Shown here: piece after piece, positions 8,884 to 17,744 of the stretch
How the letters are laid out: every line of letters starts with the position of its first letter
Position numbering within the stretch: position 1 is the first letter of the stretch
Source of the DNA: Bacteroides pyogenes DSM 20611 = JCM 6294
Lineage (GTDB): Bacteria > Bacteroidota > Bacteroidia > Bacteroidales > Bacteroidaceae
DNA: 46,444 bases
Direction: 5' to 3'
NCBI RefSeq assembly: GCF_000428105.1
Contig: NZ_ATZH01000037.1
Coordinates: forward strand, 1-46,444
Made by a program: the position numbers and the translations under genes
The notes under the pieces: model-generated
What the model was told of the DNA's origin: nothing
Seen by the model: the letters and a program-made list of their open reading frames with translations, nothing else
The model's database searches: none

Positions 8884-8914
8884 TTTGATATGTTATTTTG
8901 TTCGTCTATATTTG
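8884..8914 (+). promoter_or_regulatory. Promoter of the HU gene
   Basis: A full Bacteroidota housekeeping promoter: TTTG at 8884-8887, a 19-bp spacer, and TATATTTG at 8907-8914. Transcription should start near 8921, giving a 5' leader of about 55 nt before the ATG at 8977. Confidence 0.75.
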
Positions 8915-8976
8915 TAAGGTTCTTATGAATGATCTTTTAATGTAATATAATTAATTAATCTATTTTATTTAGTATT

Positions 8977-9249
8977 ATGAATAAATCTGAACTTGTTAGC
9001 GCAATGGCTGCAGAAGCTCAAATGAGCAAAGCCGATGCAAAAAAAGCACTCGATGCTTTCATCTCTTCCGTTACCAAAGCTATGAAAGCGGGTGACAAGG
9101 TTTCTTTGGTTGGTTTTGGTACTTTCTCTGTAAGCGAAAGATCTGCAAGAACGGGTATTAACCCTTCTACAAAAGCAACTATTACTATTCCTGCAAAGAA
9201 GGTGGCCAAATTTAAAGCCGGTGCCGAATTGTCTGCAGCAGTAGAATAA
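8977..9249 (+). CDS. hup: HU-family DNA-binding protein
   Basis: The 90-residue protein has the canonical length of HU/IHF subunits. It starts MNKSELVSAMAAEAQMSKAD and contains the GTF-type turn (VGFGTFSV) before the beta-arm, with a short INPSTKATITIPA arm and the ending KVAKFKAGAEL. HU binds and bends DNA with little sequence preference and compacts the nucleoid. It is monocistronic, with a near-consensus promoter and a strong terminator, as expected for an abundant protein. Several HU paralogues are normal in Bacteroides, so this need not be the main one. Confidence 0.96.
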   Translation: MNKSELVSAMAAEAQMSKADAKKALDAFISSVTKAMKAGDKVSLVGFGTFSVSERSARTGINPSTKATITIPAKKVAKFKAGAELSAAVE

Positions 9250-9274
9250 AATAGAGATCGTTGAAAGAATTTAG

Positions 9275-9304
9275 AAAGGGAGGCGCGGCGCGTCTCCTTT
9301 TTTT
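9275..9304 (+). terminator. Intrinsic terminator of the HU gene
   Basis: GGAGGCGC (9279-9286) pairs with GCGTCTCC (9290-9297) apart from one G-T pair, and a run of seven T follows (9298-9304). It lies immediately upstream of the -7 box for argS. Confidence 0.85.
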
Positions 9305-9305
9305 G

Positions 9306-9313
9306 TATCTTTG
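9306..9313 (+). promoter_or_regulatory. -7 promoter box for argS
   Basis: TATCTTTG is an exact -7 element placed 21 bp before the ATG at 9335. It abuts the HU terminator, so termination and initiation are back to back. No -33 TTTG is visible. Confidence 0.55.
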
Positions 9314-9334
9314 CGCGCAAGAAAAAACTTAATC

Positions 9335-11128
9335 ATGAAAATAGAAGATAGACTTGTTGCATCCGTTGTCAACGGACTGAGAACACTCTATGGACAGGAC
9401 GTGGCTTCGGAGTCGGTGCAATTGCAAAAAACAAAGAGAGAATTTGAAGGGCATTTAACCTTGGTGGTTTTTCCTTTCCTCAAAATTTCGAGAAAGGGAC
9501 CGGAACAGACAGCGCAGGAAATCGGAGAGTTTCTAAAAGCGAATGAAGCTGCGGTAGCCGCTTTCAATGTGATAAAAGGTTTTTTGAATCTGACCGTCGC
9601 ATCGGCTGCATGGATCGAACTTCTGAACGAAATTCATACAGACGGAGAATATGGATTGACAAAAGCCGACGAGAGGTCTCCGCTGGTTATGATCGAATAC
9701 TCTTCACCCAATACGAACAAGCCTCTTCACCTCGGACACGTGCGCAATAACCTGCTGGGAAACGCTCTGGCGAACATTGTTGCCGCAAATGGCAACCGCG
9801 TGGTGAAAACCAATATTGTAAACGACCGCGGTATTCATATCTGTAAATCGATGTTGGCGTGGAAGAAATACGGAAATGGAGAAACGCCGGAAAGCTCGGG
9901 AAAGAAAGGCGACCATCTGGTGGGCGACTATTATGTAGCTTTCGACAAACATTACAAGGAGGAAGTAGCCGGACTCATAGAGAAAGGAATGACCAAAGAA
10001 GAGGCAGAGACCGCATCGCCATTGATGCAGGAGGCTCGCGAAATGTTGGTAAAATGGGAAGCCGGAGACTCGGAAGTACGTGACTTGTGGACCATGATGA
10101 ACAACTGGGTATATGCCGGATTCGATGAAACGTACCGCAAGATGGGAGTGAGCTTCGACAAGATATACTACGAATCGGAAACCTATCTCGAAGGGAAAGA
10201 GAAAGTAATGGAAGGACTGGAGAAGGGGTTCTTCTTTAAAAAAGAAGACGGATCCGTATGGGCCGACCTTACTGCCGAAGGTCTGGACCATAAGTTGCTG
10301 CTCCGCGGTGACGGAACTTCGGTCTATATGACTCAGGACATCGGGACGGCGAAACTTCGCTTTGCCGACTATCCTATCGACAAGATGATTTACGTTGTGG
10401 GCAATGAGCAGAATTACCACTTTCAGGTACTTTCCATCCTGCTTGATAAGCTGGGCTTCGAATGGGGAAAGAGTCTCGTGCACTTCTCTTACGGCATGGT
10501 GGAGCTTCCCGAGGGAAAAATGAAATCGCGTGAAGGAACCGTAGTCGATGCCGACGACCTGATGGAAGAAATGATAGAAACCGCGAAAGAGACATCGCAA
10601 GAGCTGGGTAAACTGGACGGGCTGACTCAGGCAGAAGCCGACGACATTGCGCGCATCGTAGGGTTGGGGGCTTTGAAATACTTCATCCTGAAGGTAGACG
10701 CCCGCAAGAACATGACTTTCAATCCGAAAGAATCCATCGACTTCAACGGCAACACGGGACCGTTCATTCAATACACCTACGCTCGCATACAGTCCGTCCT
10801 GCGCAAAGCGGCCGAAATGGGAATAACCATCCCCGAAACGATTCCCGCCGGTATCGAGCTGACGGAAAAAGAAGAAGGGCTTATTCAGATGGTGGCGGAC
10901 TTTGCCGCAGTAGTGAAGCAAGCGGGCGAGGATTACAGTCCGTCTGTCATAGCCAACTATACATACGATTTGGTGAAGGAATACAACCAGTTCTACCACG
11001 ACTTCAGCATTCTGCGCGAAGAAAACGAAGCTGTGAGAATATTCCGTATCACCTTGTCTGCCAATGTAGCCAAAGTGGTCCGCCTCGGAATGGGTCTGCT
11101 GGGAATCGAAGTTCCTTCCAGAATGTAG
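9335..11128 (+). CDS. argS: Arginyl-tRNA synthetase
   Basis: The 597-residue class I aminoacyl-tRNA synthetase charges tRNA-Arg with arginine. The N-terminal tRNA-binding domain (about 1-100) is followed by the catalytic core with SSPNTNKPLHLGHVRNN, which holds the HIGH-type HLGH motif. KMKSREG matches the KMSKS loop. An anticodon-binding DALR domain with IQYTYARIQSVLRKA closes the protein. The frame is open from a TTG at 9311, but the ATG at 9335 is the better start: it gives the normal length and follows the -7 box at 9306-9313 at the right distance. The gene is monocistronic and convergent with the GH123 gene. Confidence 0.97.
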   Translation: MKIEDRLVASVVNGLRTLYGQDVASESVQLQKTKREFEGHLTLVVFPFLKISRKGPEQTAQEIGEFLKANEAAVAAFNVIKGFLNLTVASAAWIELLNEIHTDGEYGLTKADERSPLVMIEYSSPNTNKPLHLGHVRNNLLGNALANIVAANGNRVVKTNIVNDRGIHICKSMLAWKKYGNGETPESSGKKGDHLVGDYYVAFDKHYKEEVAGLIEKGMTKEEAETASPLMQEAREMLVKWEAGDSEVRDLWTMMNNWVYAGFDETYRKMGVSFDKIYYESETYLEGKEKVMEGLEKGFFFKKEDGSVWADLTAEGLDHKLLLRGDGTSVYMTQDIGTAKLRFADYPIDKMIYVVGNEQNYHFQVLSILLDKLGFEWGKSLVHFSYGMVELPEGKMKSREGTVVDADDLMEEMIETAKETSQELGKLDGLTQAEADDIARIVGLGALKYFILKVDARKNMTFNPKESIDFNGNTGPFIQYTYARIQSVLRKAAEMGITIPETIPAGIELTEKEEGLIQMVADFAAVVKQAGEDYSPSVIANYTYDLVKEYNQFYHDFSILREENEAVRIFRITLSANVAKVVRLGMGLLGIEVPSRM

Positions 11129-11222
11129 CCAGGTAAAGACATTATTTATATTTATAGAGAGGATGGAGGATGATTGAACGGCAATCTTAACATCAGGACA
11201 CTTTTTGTTGTTCAGAGATTCC

Positions 11223-11260
11223 GCTTCCGTTGCGATCGCCCGAAAGCGAGCAACGGAAGC
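11223..11260. repeat. Inverted repeat between convergent genes
   Basis: GCTTCCGTTGC (11223-11233) is exactly complementary to 11250-11260, and TCGC/GCGA extends the stem inside the loop. It lies between the ends of argS and the GH123 gene. There is no T-run on either strand, so it is not a standard intrinsic terminator, though it may stall or protect both 3' ends. Confidence 0.6.
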
Positions 11261-11282
11261 TATCCCCATAGAGCAGAACCTC

Positions 11283-13082
11283 TTACAGCGCGTTCAACAG
11301 TCGATTCGCCTTCCTAACGGTAACGGCTGCCGGAACTTGTGGAAAGTCTTCTAACCGGAAAGCCGAAAGGATACGTTCCAACCGCTTCATGCCCGCTTTA
11401 TTATTCTTTTCGGCAAACTCTTCGCGCAAAAGGGTTATCTTTTCGTGTGCCTGAATGCCTTCGACCAACCGCTCGAAGCGAATGGACGAACGGGAGCCCG
11501 GATAAACCAGATAAGTGTCTCCGGCAGCCCACGTTCTGAATCGTGAATCGAGCAAAGGCTCTTTCACCCAACTGTTGTACGCCCAACGCAGGTATCCGTC
11601 CAGATGGAATTTGGCCGAATAGAAACTCATCCATACCGCTTCGGAAGGATCTGAAAATGTGAACGTATTGGGAAAAGCCTCCGCACAAGAAGTATAGTAA
11701 GTGGTAGGCCATTTTTTTTCAGTGCGACGTTTCAGCACATCTTCAGGATAAGACGCGCTCATCGGGATGCAATAGTCATAAATATCCGCTTCCAACTCAT
11801 TGTGGAAGTTGCCTGCCAAAGAGACCTTGAAATCGGGATCGGCCTTGCGGATTACTTCAAGCGTCTTGAGCATCACGTCCATCGGCCGCTCGTCCATCGC
11901 AATGGTGCAGATGTCAAACCATCCTTTTTCACGCAAATGCTTGGAAAAAGCTCGCAGCATAGCCAGCCACATCTCTTCATAATCCGGTTTGCCGGGAGCC
12001 GTGTTCACCACCTGCAAACGGTTGGTGGCCTGGTCGAAGTATTGGAATGAAAGCTTCCACGGAACCATCGAATAACAATTGATTTGTTTATCTATCCCCA
12101 CGCTCATCATCATCTCCACCCAAAGATCGAACACGGCGAAATCGAACGCCCAAGTCCCGTCTATTCTCTTCGTCCACGTTACCATCGACTCGAAGGCATC
12201 TTCCGTTTGTGCATTCCAGGGGTGGTGCATGATGGAAGCCGTAATCACTTTCTGACCGGCATCTGCCAGCATCTTCATTAACGGGCGCATGGCCTCCATA
12301 TGTTCGCGGCTCCATAGCGGGAGCTGATGGTAGCGGGGCACAGCGAACGGATTCTGCCACAAGTCGAGATGATACTTCCATGCCGACGGTTCGGGAAGCG
12401 TGCGTGAAGACACTTTGACATACATAGTGAGACTTCCTAACAAGCAACCTCCGTCTTTCACTTCCACCGTTCCTTTGTAGGTTCCCGGTGAGAGCGAGGC
12501 GGGGATGCGGCAATTGATCCATACGGGCTGCACGCTTTTTGCCTTCACGGGCATCGAAACTGCGAGATGGTCGATGGCATCCGCCACCAAAAGCGAGTCG
12601 TACAACGTATGGTCGGGACGCGCACCGCAAGCTCCGCGTCCGTCTTTATTCAGTTCGTCGGTCATCACGTAGCGGACGAAACCTCCGCTGAACGCCGAAG
12701 CCGGAAGCACTTCGCCCGAAGAGGATTTGAAGTCAGAGAAAGCATACGTCAGCTCATTCAAATCGGTCGGCGTACACACTACCGCCTGCGCGTTCAGCTT
12801 CTCGCCCCGCCATCCTTCCAGCGTGATGCTTTGTTGCGACGGCAATACGGGAACCGCATGCTTGGCATAGCGCACATCCGTACTTCCCCATCGTACTTGG
12901 GGCGATTTCACTACCGCCCACTCCTGCATGGAAGCCGACTTGGGGTCGGGCAATTCATGGTAAGACTGAAGCGGAAAAGGCGGTTGCCCAGTCGGCGTGC
13001 CACACTGCGTCACTCCTTCCTGAGCCATCAGGGGAGCGGAAGCAAGCACACAAGAGAAAAAGAATGCTGTAATTTTGTTCAT
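11283..13082 (-). CDS. GH123-type glycoside hydrolase (DUF4091), secreted
   Basis: The 599-residue protein has a Sec signal peptide (MNKITAFFFSCVLASAPLMAQ). It has an N-terminal beta-sandwich region (about 60-230) and a barrel domain with an adjacent Asp-Glu pair in AMDERP (D397, E398). GH123 enzymes are exo-beta-N-acetylgalactosaminidases that use such a pair for substrate-assisted catalysis. The overall form (DUF4091, C-terminal FRLEDFP region) resembles the Bacteroides GH123 enzymes. Expected substrates are beta-GalNAc ends of glycosphingolipids or similar glycans, in the periplasm or at the surface. The gene is divergent from a sulfatase, which suggests a shared glycan, perhaps a sulfated GalNAc-containing one; that link is inference. 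It could also be a DUF4091 protein of other specificity. Confidence 0.8.
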   Translation of the reverse strand: MNKITAFFFSCVLASAPLMAQEGVTQCGTPTGQPPFPLQSYHELPDPKSASMQEWAVVKSPQVRWGSTDVRYAKHAVPVLPSQQSITLEGWRGEKLNAQAVVCTPTDLNELTYAFSDFKSSSGEVLPASAFSGGFVRYVMTDELNKDGRGACGARPDHTLYDSLLVADAIDHLAVSMPVKAKSVQPVWINCRIPASLSPGTYKGTVEVKDGGCLLGSLTMYVKVSSRTLPEPSAWKYHLDLWQNPFAVPRYHQLPLWSREHMEAMRPLMKMLADAGQKVITASIMHHPWNAQTEDAFESMVTWTKRIDGTWAFDFAVFDLWVEMMMSVGIDKQINCYSMVPWKLSFQYFDQATNRLQVVNTAPGKPDYEEMWLAMLRAFSKHLREKGWFDICTIAMDERPMDVMLKTLEVIRKADPDFKVSLAGNFHNELEADIYDYCIPMSASYPEDVLKRRTEKKWPTTYYTSCAEAFPNTFTFSDPSEAVWMSFYSAKFHLDGYLRWAYNSWVKEPLLDSRFRTWAAGDTYLVYPGSRSSIRFERLVEGIQAHEKITLLREEFAEKNNKAGMKRLERILSAFRLEDFPQVPAAVTVRKANRLLNAL

Positions 13083-13314
13083 ATCATTATAATTTTAGGT
13101 TTCAATGTCAAAAAGCTCTTAGCAACGGGTACATGCTGAAGAACCGAATCCCGCCAGTGGCGTTCTCGCTTGTCCGTATTCACAAACATTGATTGCCAAA
13201 CATCCGGTTATCCGTCACTTCGCTATCACTCAGCGGGTAGCGTTCTGCGGACTGTATCCGGGCAACCCGCTCGGTCCACATTCTGTTTTTAATGTTCCCG
13301 CTTGTTAGAACTCC

Positions 13315-13322
13315 CAAAGATA
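13315..13322 (-). promoter_or_regulatory. -7 promoter box upstream of GH123
   Basis: CAAAGATA on the plus strand reads TATCTTTG on the minus strand, an exact -7 element. It would give a leader of about 225 nt before the GH123 start codon. No -33 box is seen, as is common for activator-dependent promoters. Confidence 0.4.
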
Positions 13323-13372
13323 ACTCTTTCGCCCCATAAAACATCAGAAGCACACCTCATTTCCGGAAGAAA

Positions 13373-13462
13373 TATCGAATTTACCTCGACAGCAAACCGT
13401 AATTGCTGACAGCACCATCGAGCATGTGGCAGAAGAGTTATCGAAATTACGTTGACAGCAAA
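13373..13462. repeat. Pair of 24-bp direct repeats ending GACAGCAAA
   Basis: The 24-bp segments 13373-13396 and 13439-13462 match at 21 of 24 positions and are 66 bp apart. Partial copies of the AATT...TGACAGC core occur near 13400-13413 and 13567-13582. A second pair, CAAATCTGTA at 13548 and 13613, is spaced 65 bp. They may be operators for the divergent genes. Confidence 0.6.
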
Positions 13463-13736
13463 GTGGCATGCAATACATAGAAAACAGTGTAGTAATGAAC
13501 ACTTTAACTGTAAAAAAACGAAAGCGATTGATGTGAAAACGCATAAGCAAATCTGTAAAATATAGTCAATTGCCCTGACAGCCTGTTTCTACAAGCATTT
13601 CGCGGTAATAGACAAATCTGTAGAACATAACAAATCCGTTGCGAAATCCTTGAATGTGGGCGAAATGAAAACTTCACCGGAGCAGCAGGAAAGCAAAAAA
13701 ACCGTTCGGAAACATTGACGAAGCGATATTATTCAA

Positions 13737-13744
13737 TACCTTTG
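13737..13744 (+). promoter_or_regulatory. -7 promoter box for the sulfatase gene
   Basis: TACCTTTG matches TAnnTTTG. A weak ATTG lies about 19 bp upstream (13714-13717). The leader before the ATG at 13876 would be about 125 nt. Confidence 0.45.
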
Positions 13745-13875
13745 CCATTAAAAGCCTGCTTAGAACTTACGCACCGTTTTTTTATCCGTCACCGGTTACT
13801 ATGCGGTGCATGATATATACGCGCAGGCCGGATATTTAAACGGTGTTTACATAGAAATTAATCCGCTAAAACAAG

Positions 13876-15402
13876 ATGAAGAAATCGAACCCGTTACTGA
13901 TCGGTACCTTGTTGCTGACACCCGCATGCTCTGTATGGGCACAAGAGAAACCCAATATCATCGTATTTCTGGTAGACGACATGGGGCTGATGGATACGTC
14001 CGTCCCTTTCATTATAGACGGACAGGGAAATCCGGTGCGTCAGCCGCTTAACGACTGGTACCGCACTCCGAATATGGAACGGTTGGCAGAGACGGGAATC
14101 CGTTTCTCCACGTTTTATGCACAAAGTGTAAGTTCACCTTCACGGGCTTCGCTGATGACCGGGCAGAATGCCACAAGGCATCGTACTACCAACTGGATAA
14201 AACCGACATCGAACAACCGCGACCAGTTCGGTCCCCATGCGTGGAACTGGAAAGGATTGACGAAAGATGAGCTGACTTTACCTCGCTTGCTCCGATCACA
14301 GGGCTATAAAACCATCCACGTCGGCAAAGCCCACTTCGGCTGCACCGGAAGCGAAGGAGAGAATCCTGAGAATCTGGGGTTCGACGTCAATGTGGCAGGC
14401 TCATCCATCGGACATCCGGGAAGCTACTACGGTGAGTACGGATACGGACACATCAAAGGAGGACGTGCCAATGCGGTTCCCGGTCTGGAGAAATATCACC
14501 GTACCGACACTTTCCTGACCGAAGCGCTGACCATAGAAGCCAAAGCGGAGATGGACAAAGCGTTGGCTGAGAAGAAACCTTTCTTCCTAAATCTGGCTCA
14601 TTATGCCGTACATACTCCTTTTGAAACCGACAAGCGTTTCATCGGGCACTATACCGACCCTGAGAAAAGCGATGCCGCCAAAGCCTTTGCCACACTGATA
14701 GAAGGAATGGATTACTCTTTGGGAGAGATTCTGGATTATCTGGAACAGAAAGGGATTGCAGAAAACACGTTGGTAGTATTTTTAGGCGATAACGGCGGAG
14801 ACGCTCCTTTAGGACCAGCCAGAGGCTACTCTTCCTCTGCTCCGTTGCGCGGCAAAAAAGGAGCGGAGTTTGAAGGCGGTATGCGAGTACCCTTCATCAT
14901 CAGTTGGGCGAAAGCGAATGGCAAAAACAAATACCAGAAACAGATGCCTATCGCTCAAGGGAAAATACAGAAACAAATGGGAACCATCATGGATATATAT
15001 CCCACACTTGCCTCTGTGGCTGGAGCGGCTATCCCTCAATCCCATATCGTGGACGGAAAAGATCTGCGACCTTTGCTGACGGGTAAACAAGACGCTACAC
15101 GGGAAAATGTCTTCCTGATGCACTTCCCTCACAGCCACCGCGGAAGCTATTTCACCGTATACCGCGAAGGCGACTGGAAGTTGATTTATTATTACAATCC
15201 GGAACATCCCGAACGTCCGGACTGTGTGCTTTACAATCTGGCGGACGACCCCGAAGAACGGCATGAATTATCCGCCTCTCACAAAGAGAGAACCCTGCAA
15301 ATGCTTGCTCGCATGATAGCGCGTCTGGACAAGGAAGAGGCTTTGTATCCGGTGGATATCGACGGGAAAGAGATCAGACCGGTTGTGGAACAACATCCAT
15401 AA
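13876..15402 (+). CDS. S1-type sulfatase, secreted
   Basis: The 508-residue arylsulfatase-fold enzyme has a signal peptide ending near WAQ. Residues 26-37 (PNIIVFLVDDMG) contain the Asp-Asp calcium ligands. The activation signature is SSPSRASLMTG, that is [C/S]-x-P-S-R-x4-T-G with serine at the first position. The serine must therefore be converted to formylglycine by an anaerobic sulfatase-maturating enzyme, which is not encoded in this window. The later HVGKAHFG and FLGDNGG motifs are also typical. It removes sulfate esters from glycans in the periplasm or at the surface. Divergence from GH123 suggests a sulfated GalNAc- or Gal-containing substrate, but the regiospecificity cannot be read from sequence. 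Confidence 0.93.
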   Translation: MKKSNPLLIGTLLLTPACSVWAQEKPNIIVFLVDDMGLMDTSVPFIIDGQGNPVRQPLNDWYRTPNMERLAETGIRFSTFYAQSVSSPSRASLMTGQNATRHRTTNWIKPTSNNRDQFGPHAWNWKGLTKDELTLPRLLRSQGYKTIHVGKAHFGCTGSEGENPENLGFDVNVAGSSIGHPGSYYGEYGYGHIKGGRANAVPGLEKYHRTDTFLTEALTIEAKAEMDKALAEKKPFFLNLAHYAVHTPFETDKRFIGHYTDPEKSDAAKAFATLIEGMDYSLGEILDYLEQKGIAENTLVVFLGDNGGDAPLGPARGYSSSAPLRGKKGAEFEGGMRVPFIISWAKANGKNKYQKQMPIAQGKIQKQMGTIMDIYPTLASVAGAAIPQSHIVDGKDLRPLLTGKQDATRENVFLMHFPHSHRGSYFTVYREGDWKLIYYYNPEHPERPDCVLYNLADDPEERHELSASHKERTLQMLARMIARLDKEEALYPVDIDGKEIRPVVEQHP

Positions 15403-15567
15403 AGGCATAAGCAAATATCCGATCAGAATCAATAGTATATATATTATGGTATAGGCAAAGGTGTGATAAAGCCGGCTTTTATAGGCAGCCGCGATAGAAA
15501 AGCGAATGATAAACTCTGTTTAAACAGCCAAACAATGAATAATAACTTTTTTAATATGTTATAACCT

Positions 15568-16218
15568 ATGAACCGCACATTAGCAAAAGCAATCTCATTA
15601 TTGCTGTTGGCAACAATTAACCTCTCTCCGCTTTTTGCGCAAAAGAAAGAGCTCCGACATGAGCTTTCCGTAAACGGCGGATACGGCTTTACGTTGGGAA
15701 AGATGAATTGCCTGACGCAAAACGTGCACAGCTACGAGAATCGTTTAACGAAAGCTCCCAACTGGGGAGCGCAATACCACTACCGCTGCATTAAAGAGCT
15801 TTCCGTAGGTGCCGTTTACTCCGCATACGCCAAGCAAGACAGCCATCCGGAAGGAAGCGACAAGCTTTCGCAACATTATGCGGCTATCCAAGTCAGCGGA
15901 TATATTCCTTGTTCCGACAGGCTGGACATCCGCATCGGACTGGGAGGTGGAGAGGTATTCTTCAGAAACAACAGCGCTGTGTTCGGAAAGCCGCGCACCG
16001 TAACGGGAAGAGCCGTTGCTGTACATGGCTGTTTAGGAGGGCTTTTCACGCTGGGTCCTCAATGGAAAATAGTTACGGAGCTGCAATACATTGCGGGCGG
16101 ACTTCCCTCATACCGCGTGCGCTACCACAACCAATCGATCAAGGTAAGTACAGGCGGAGACAGGAAAGTCAGCGTTTCGCGTTTAAACTTATCGGCAGGA
16201 ATCGCCTATTGTTTTTAA
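15568..16218 (+). CDS. Small outer-membrane beta-barrel protein, unknown function
   Basis: The 216-residue protein has a clear Sec signal peptide (MNRTLAKAISLLLLATINLS...LFAQ). The mature part is rich in alternating polar/aromatic strands with Gly turns (VNGGYGFTLG, LDIRIGLGGGEVFF, LNLSAGIAYCF) and ends in phenylalanine, all typical of an eight-strand-type outer-membrane barrel. Its specific function is not recognised. It lies 165 bp after the sulfatase and 22 bp before a lipoprotein gene, so it probably shares a transcript with the latter. It could be a porin-like or structural protein. Confidence 0.75.
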   Translation: MNRTLAKAISLLLLATINLSPLFAQKKELRHELSVNGGYGFTLGKMNCLTQNVHSYENRLTKAPNWGAQYHYRCIKELSVGAVYSAYAKQDSHPEGSDKLSQHYAAIQVSGYIPCSDRLDIRIGLGGGEVFFRNNSAVFGKPRTVTGRAVAVHGCLGGLFTLGPQWKIVTELQYIAGGLPSYRVRYHNQSIKVSTGGDRKVSVSRLNLSAGIAYCF

Positions 16219-16240
16219 TCATGAACAAAACTCGGATTAT

Positions 16241-16816
16241 ATGAAAAAGTACATCACACTCATCTTTACGACACTATGCGCATGTATCTTCTTCGCCGGC
16301 TGCGACGGAGAAGACAGCAGGGTAGATCCGACCGTCATGCCTCCCGCTACCAACACCGGAGCCAATACTTTCGGATGCCTTATAGACGGATGGATCTATT
16401 CCGGAGGAAGATATTCCACAGATTGGTTCTTCCCTGTCAAAGAGCCCGAACGCTCCATTAAATTCATTTATAAAGAAAAGAAAGAGGAGATGGAGGCGTC
16501 TGTTTATATAGATGGAGATGGAAACACCATCGACTTTAAGATTCTTTCGCCCGAAGAAGGGAAAGAGTGTCCTCTTACCGACTTTATGTTTATCAAAGAG
16601 GCATTGAAAGACGGAACGGCGCATATTACCCGCTTCGATCTGAAGAAGAAAATAGTCAGCGGAACTTTTGAAAACAACGACCGGCTTACCAAGGGGCGTT
16701 TCGACACGTATTTCGAAATCGACTCGTACGACTATCCGGAACATGAAGGGAAACAGCACGTTATCCGAACGAAACGGATTAAACCTGCGTTACTCGAATC
16801 TGCAAGCAACCAATGA
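16241..16816 (+). CDS. Lipoprotein, DUF6252-like
   Basis: The 191-residue protein begins MKKYITLIFTTLCACIFFAGCDG, a lipoprotein signal with a lipobox ending at C21. The mature start has the pattern NTGANTFGCLIDGWIYSGG, and later segments ISGTF-like (IVSGTFENND) and GRFDTYFEI occur. This pattern fits a family of Bacteroidota lipoproteins (DUF6252 type) of unknown function. The assignment is from memory of the motif, not a search. The gene follows the barrel protein by 22 bp, so the two are probably co-expressed and both in the envelope. No catalytic motif is visible. Confidence 0.65.
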   Translation: MKKYITLIFTTLCACIFFAGCDGEDSRVDPTVMPPATNTGANTFGCLIDGWIYSGGRYSTDWFFPVKEPERSIKFIYKEKKEEMEASVYIDGDGNTIDFKILSPEEGKECPLTDFMFIKEALKDGTAHITRFDLKKKIVSGTFENNDRLTKGRFDTYFEIDSYDYPEHEGKQHVIRTKRIKPALLESASNQ

Positions 16817-16903
16817 AAGGAGTATACACCGTATTTGAACGGGCATCATTCAATGCAGACTTTTGCCGGATCGACTCTTATAATTAAGAATATTATCATT
16901 TGA

Positions 16904-17695
16904 ATGAACATCATAAAAAGCAAACCGACCGCCGCTTTGTTTTTATCCGTACTTTTATCTGCCTGCACGCTGCATGGCAATAAAGAACGGAGACAGGAAG
17001 AGGAAGAGCGCATAGCGAAAGAAATCCGGTCCGAAACGGCGATTGAAGCAGAGGAAGAGAACGAAAACGGTCGAGCCGCACATCCGAAAAGCAGGATGGC
17101 GCTGTACATGGATTCTCTGGGGTTGAAGAACATAGCCGAAGCCGATACCTCCATCATAGTGCGGCTGATGTATGCCACTCCGGATAATTTCACCGGAAAA
17201 ACACTGTATGAAGATCTGAAAGAAGCCTACCTGCACCCGGAAGCTCTCGAAGCTCTGCTACGGGCACACCGGGCGCTGAAGCAAAGGCATCCGTCATACC
17301 GGTTCATCGTCTACGATGCCGCTCGCCCTCTGTCCGTGCAGCAGCAGATGTGGGATGCCGTGAAAGGAACCTCCCGATACCGCTACGTATCCAATCCTGC
17401 GCGTGGAGGAGGACTGCATAATTACGGACTGGCGGTGGACATCGGCATTCTCGACTCGCTGGGGAATCCGCTGCCGATGGGTACGAAGGTAGACCATCTG
17501 GGCATGGAGTCGCACATTATGCAGGAAGACGTACTGGTTCGCCGGGGAAAGATAAGCGAGGAAGAACGGCAAAACCGTTTGCTGTTGCGCCAAGCCATGA
17601 AAGCCGGCGGTTTCCGACCGCTACCGAGCGAATGGTGGCACTTCAACTTTCGCAGCCGTGACGAAGCTCGCCGGAACTATCCGGTGATTCCTTGA
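16904..17695 (+). CDS. D-alanyl-D-alanine dipeptidase (VanX/DdpX-like), lipoprotein
   Basis: The 263-residue protein has a lipoprotein signal with lipobox LSAC at C21, a charged linker (about 27-60, rich in Glu/Arg), and an M15D peptidase domain. Zinc-site residues are H172 and D179 in GLHNYGLAVD, with catalytic E243 and ligand H246 in EWWHFNF. YDAARP carries the conserved Arg. Family members hydrolyse D-Ala-D-Ala. In bacteria without vancomycin resistance this is usually linked to use of peptidoglycan-derived dipeptide. No VanH or VanA neighbours are present, so resistance is not implied. It is 49 bp upstream of the methyltransferase gene. Confidence 0.9.
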   Translation: MNIIKSKPTAALFLSVLLSACTLHGNKERRQEEEERIAKEIRSETAIEAEEENENGRAAHPKSRMALYMDSLGLKNIAEADTSIIVRLMYATPDNFTGKTLYEDLKEAYLHPEALEALLRAHRALKQRHPSYRFIVYDAARPLSVQQQMWDAVKGTSRYRYVSNPARGGGLHNYGLAVDIGILDSLGNPLPMGTKVDHLGMESHIMQEDVLVRRGKISEEERQNRLLLRQAMKAGGFRPLPSEWWHFNFRSRDEARRNYPVIP

Positions 17696-17744
17696 GAGAA
17701 TCGGGTGCATTCCTGCTTATTACTTTACATCACAATCAAGGCTT

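Larger units (their letters stand above)
13083..13875. other. 793-bp divergent region between GH123 and sulfatase
   Basis: There is no convincing gene: the longest frames are 68 residues or less with no recognisable features. The region has a minus-strand -7 box (13315-13322), a plus-strand -7 box (13737-13744), and several direct repeats containing GACAGC or CAAATCTGTA between 13373 and 13629. Long leaders on both sides suggest regulation. Confidence 0.7.

Noticed and set aside
9704..11269. 521-codon minus-strand frame opposite argS
   Set aside because: It overlaps argS, which has all synthetase motifs, and its product is unrecognisable.
13344..13550. 68-codon minus-strand frame in the GH123-sulfatase gap
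   Set aside because: It shows no domain or signal features that I trust, and it spans the repeated motifs, which fits regulatory DNA better.
16904..17695. VanX-like gene considered as part of a vancomycin resistance cluster
   Set aside because: No VanH, VanA or VanRS genes are near it, and the enzyme carries a lipoprotein signal, unlike cytosolic VanX.
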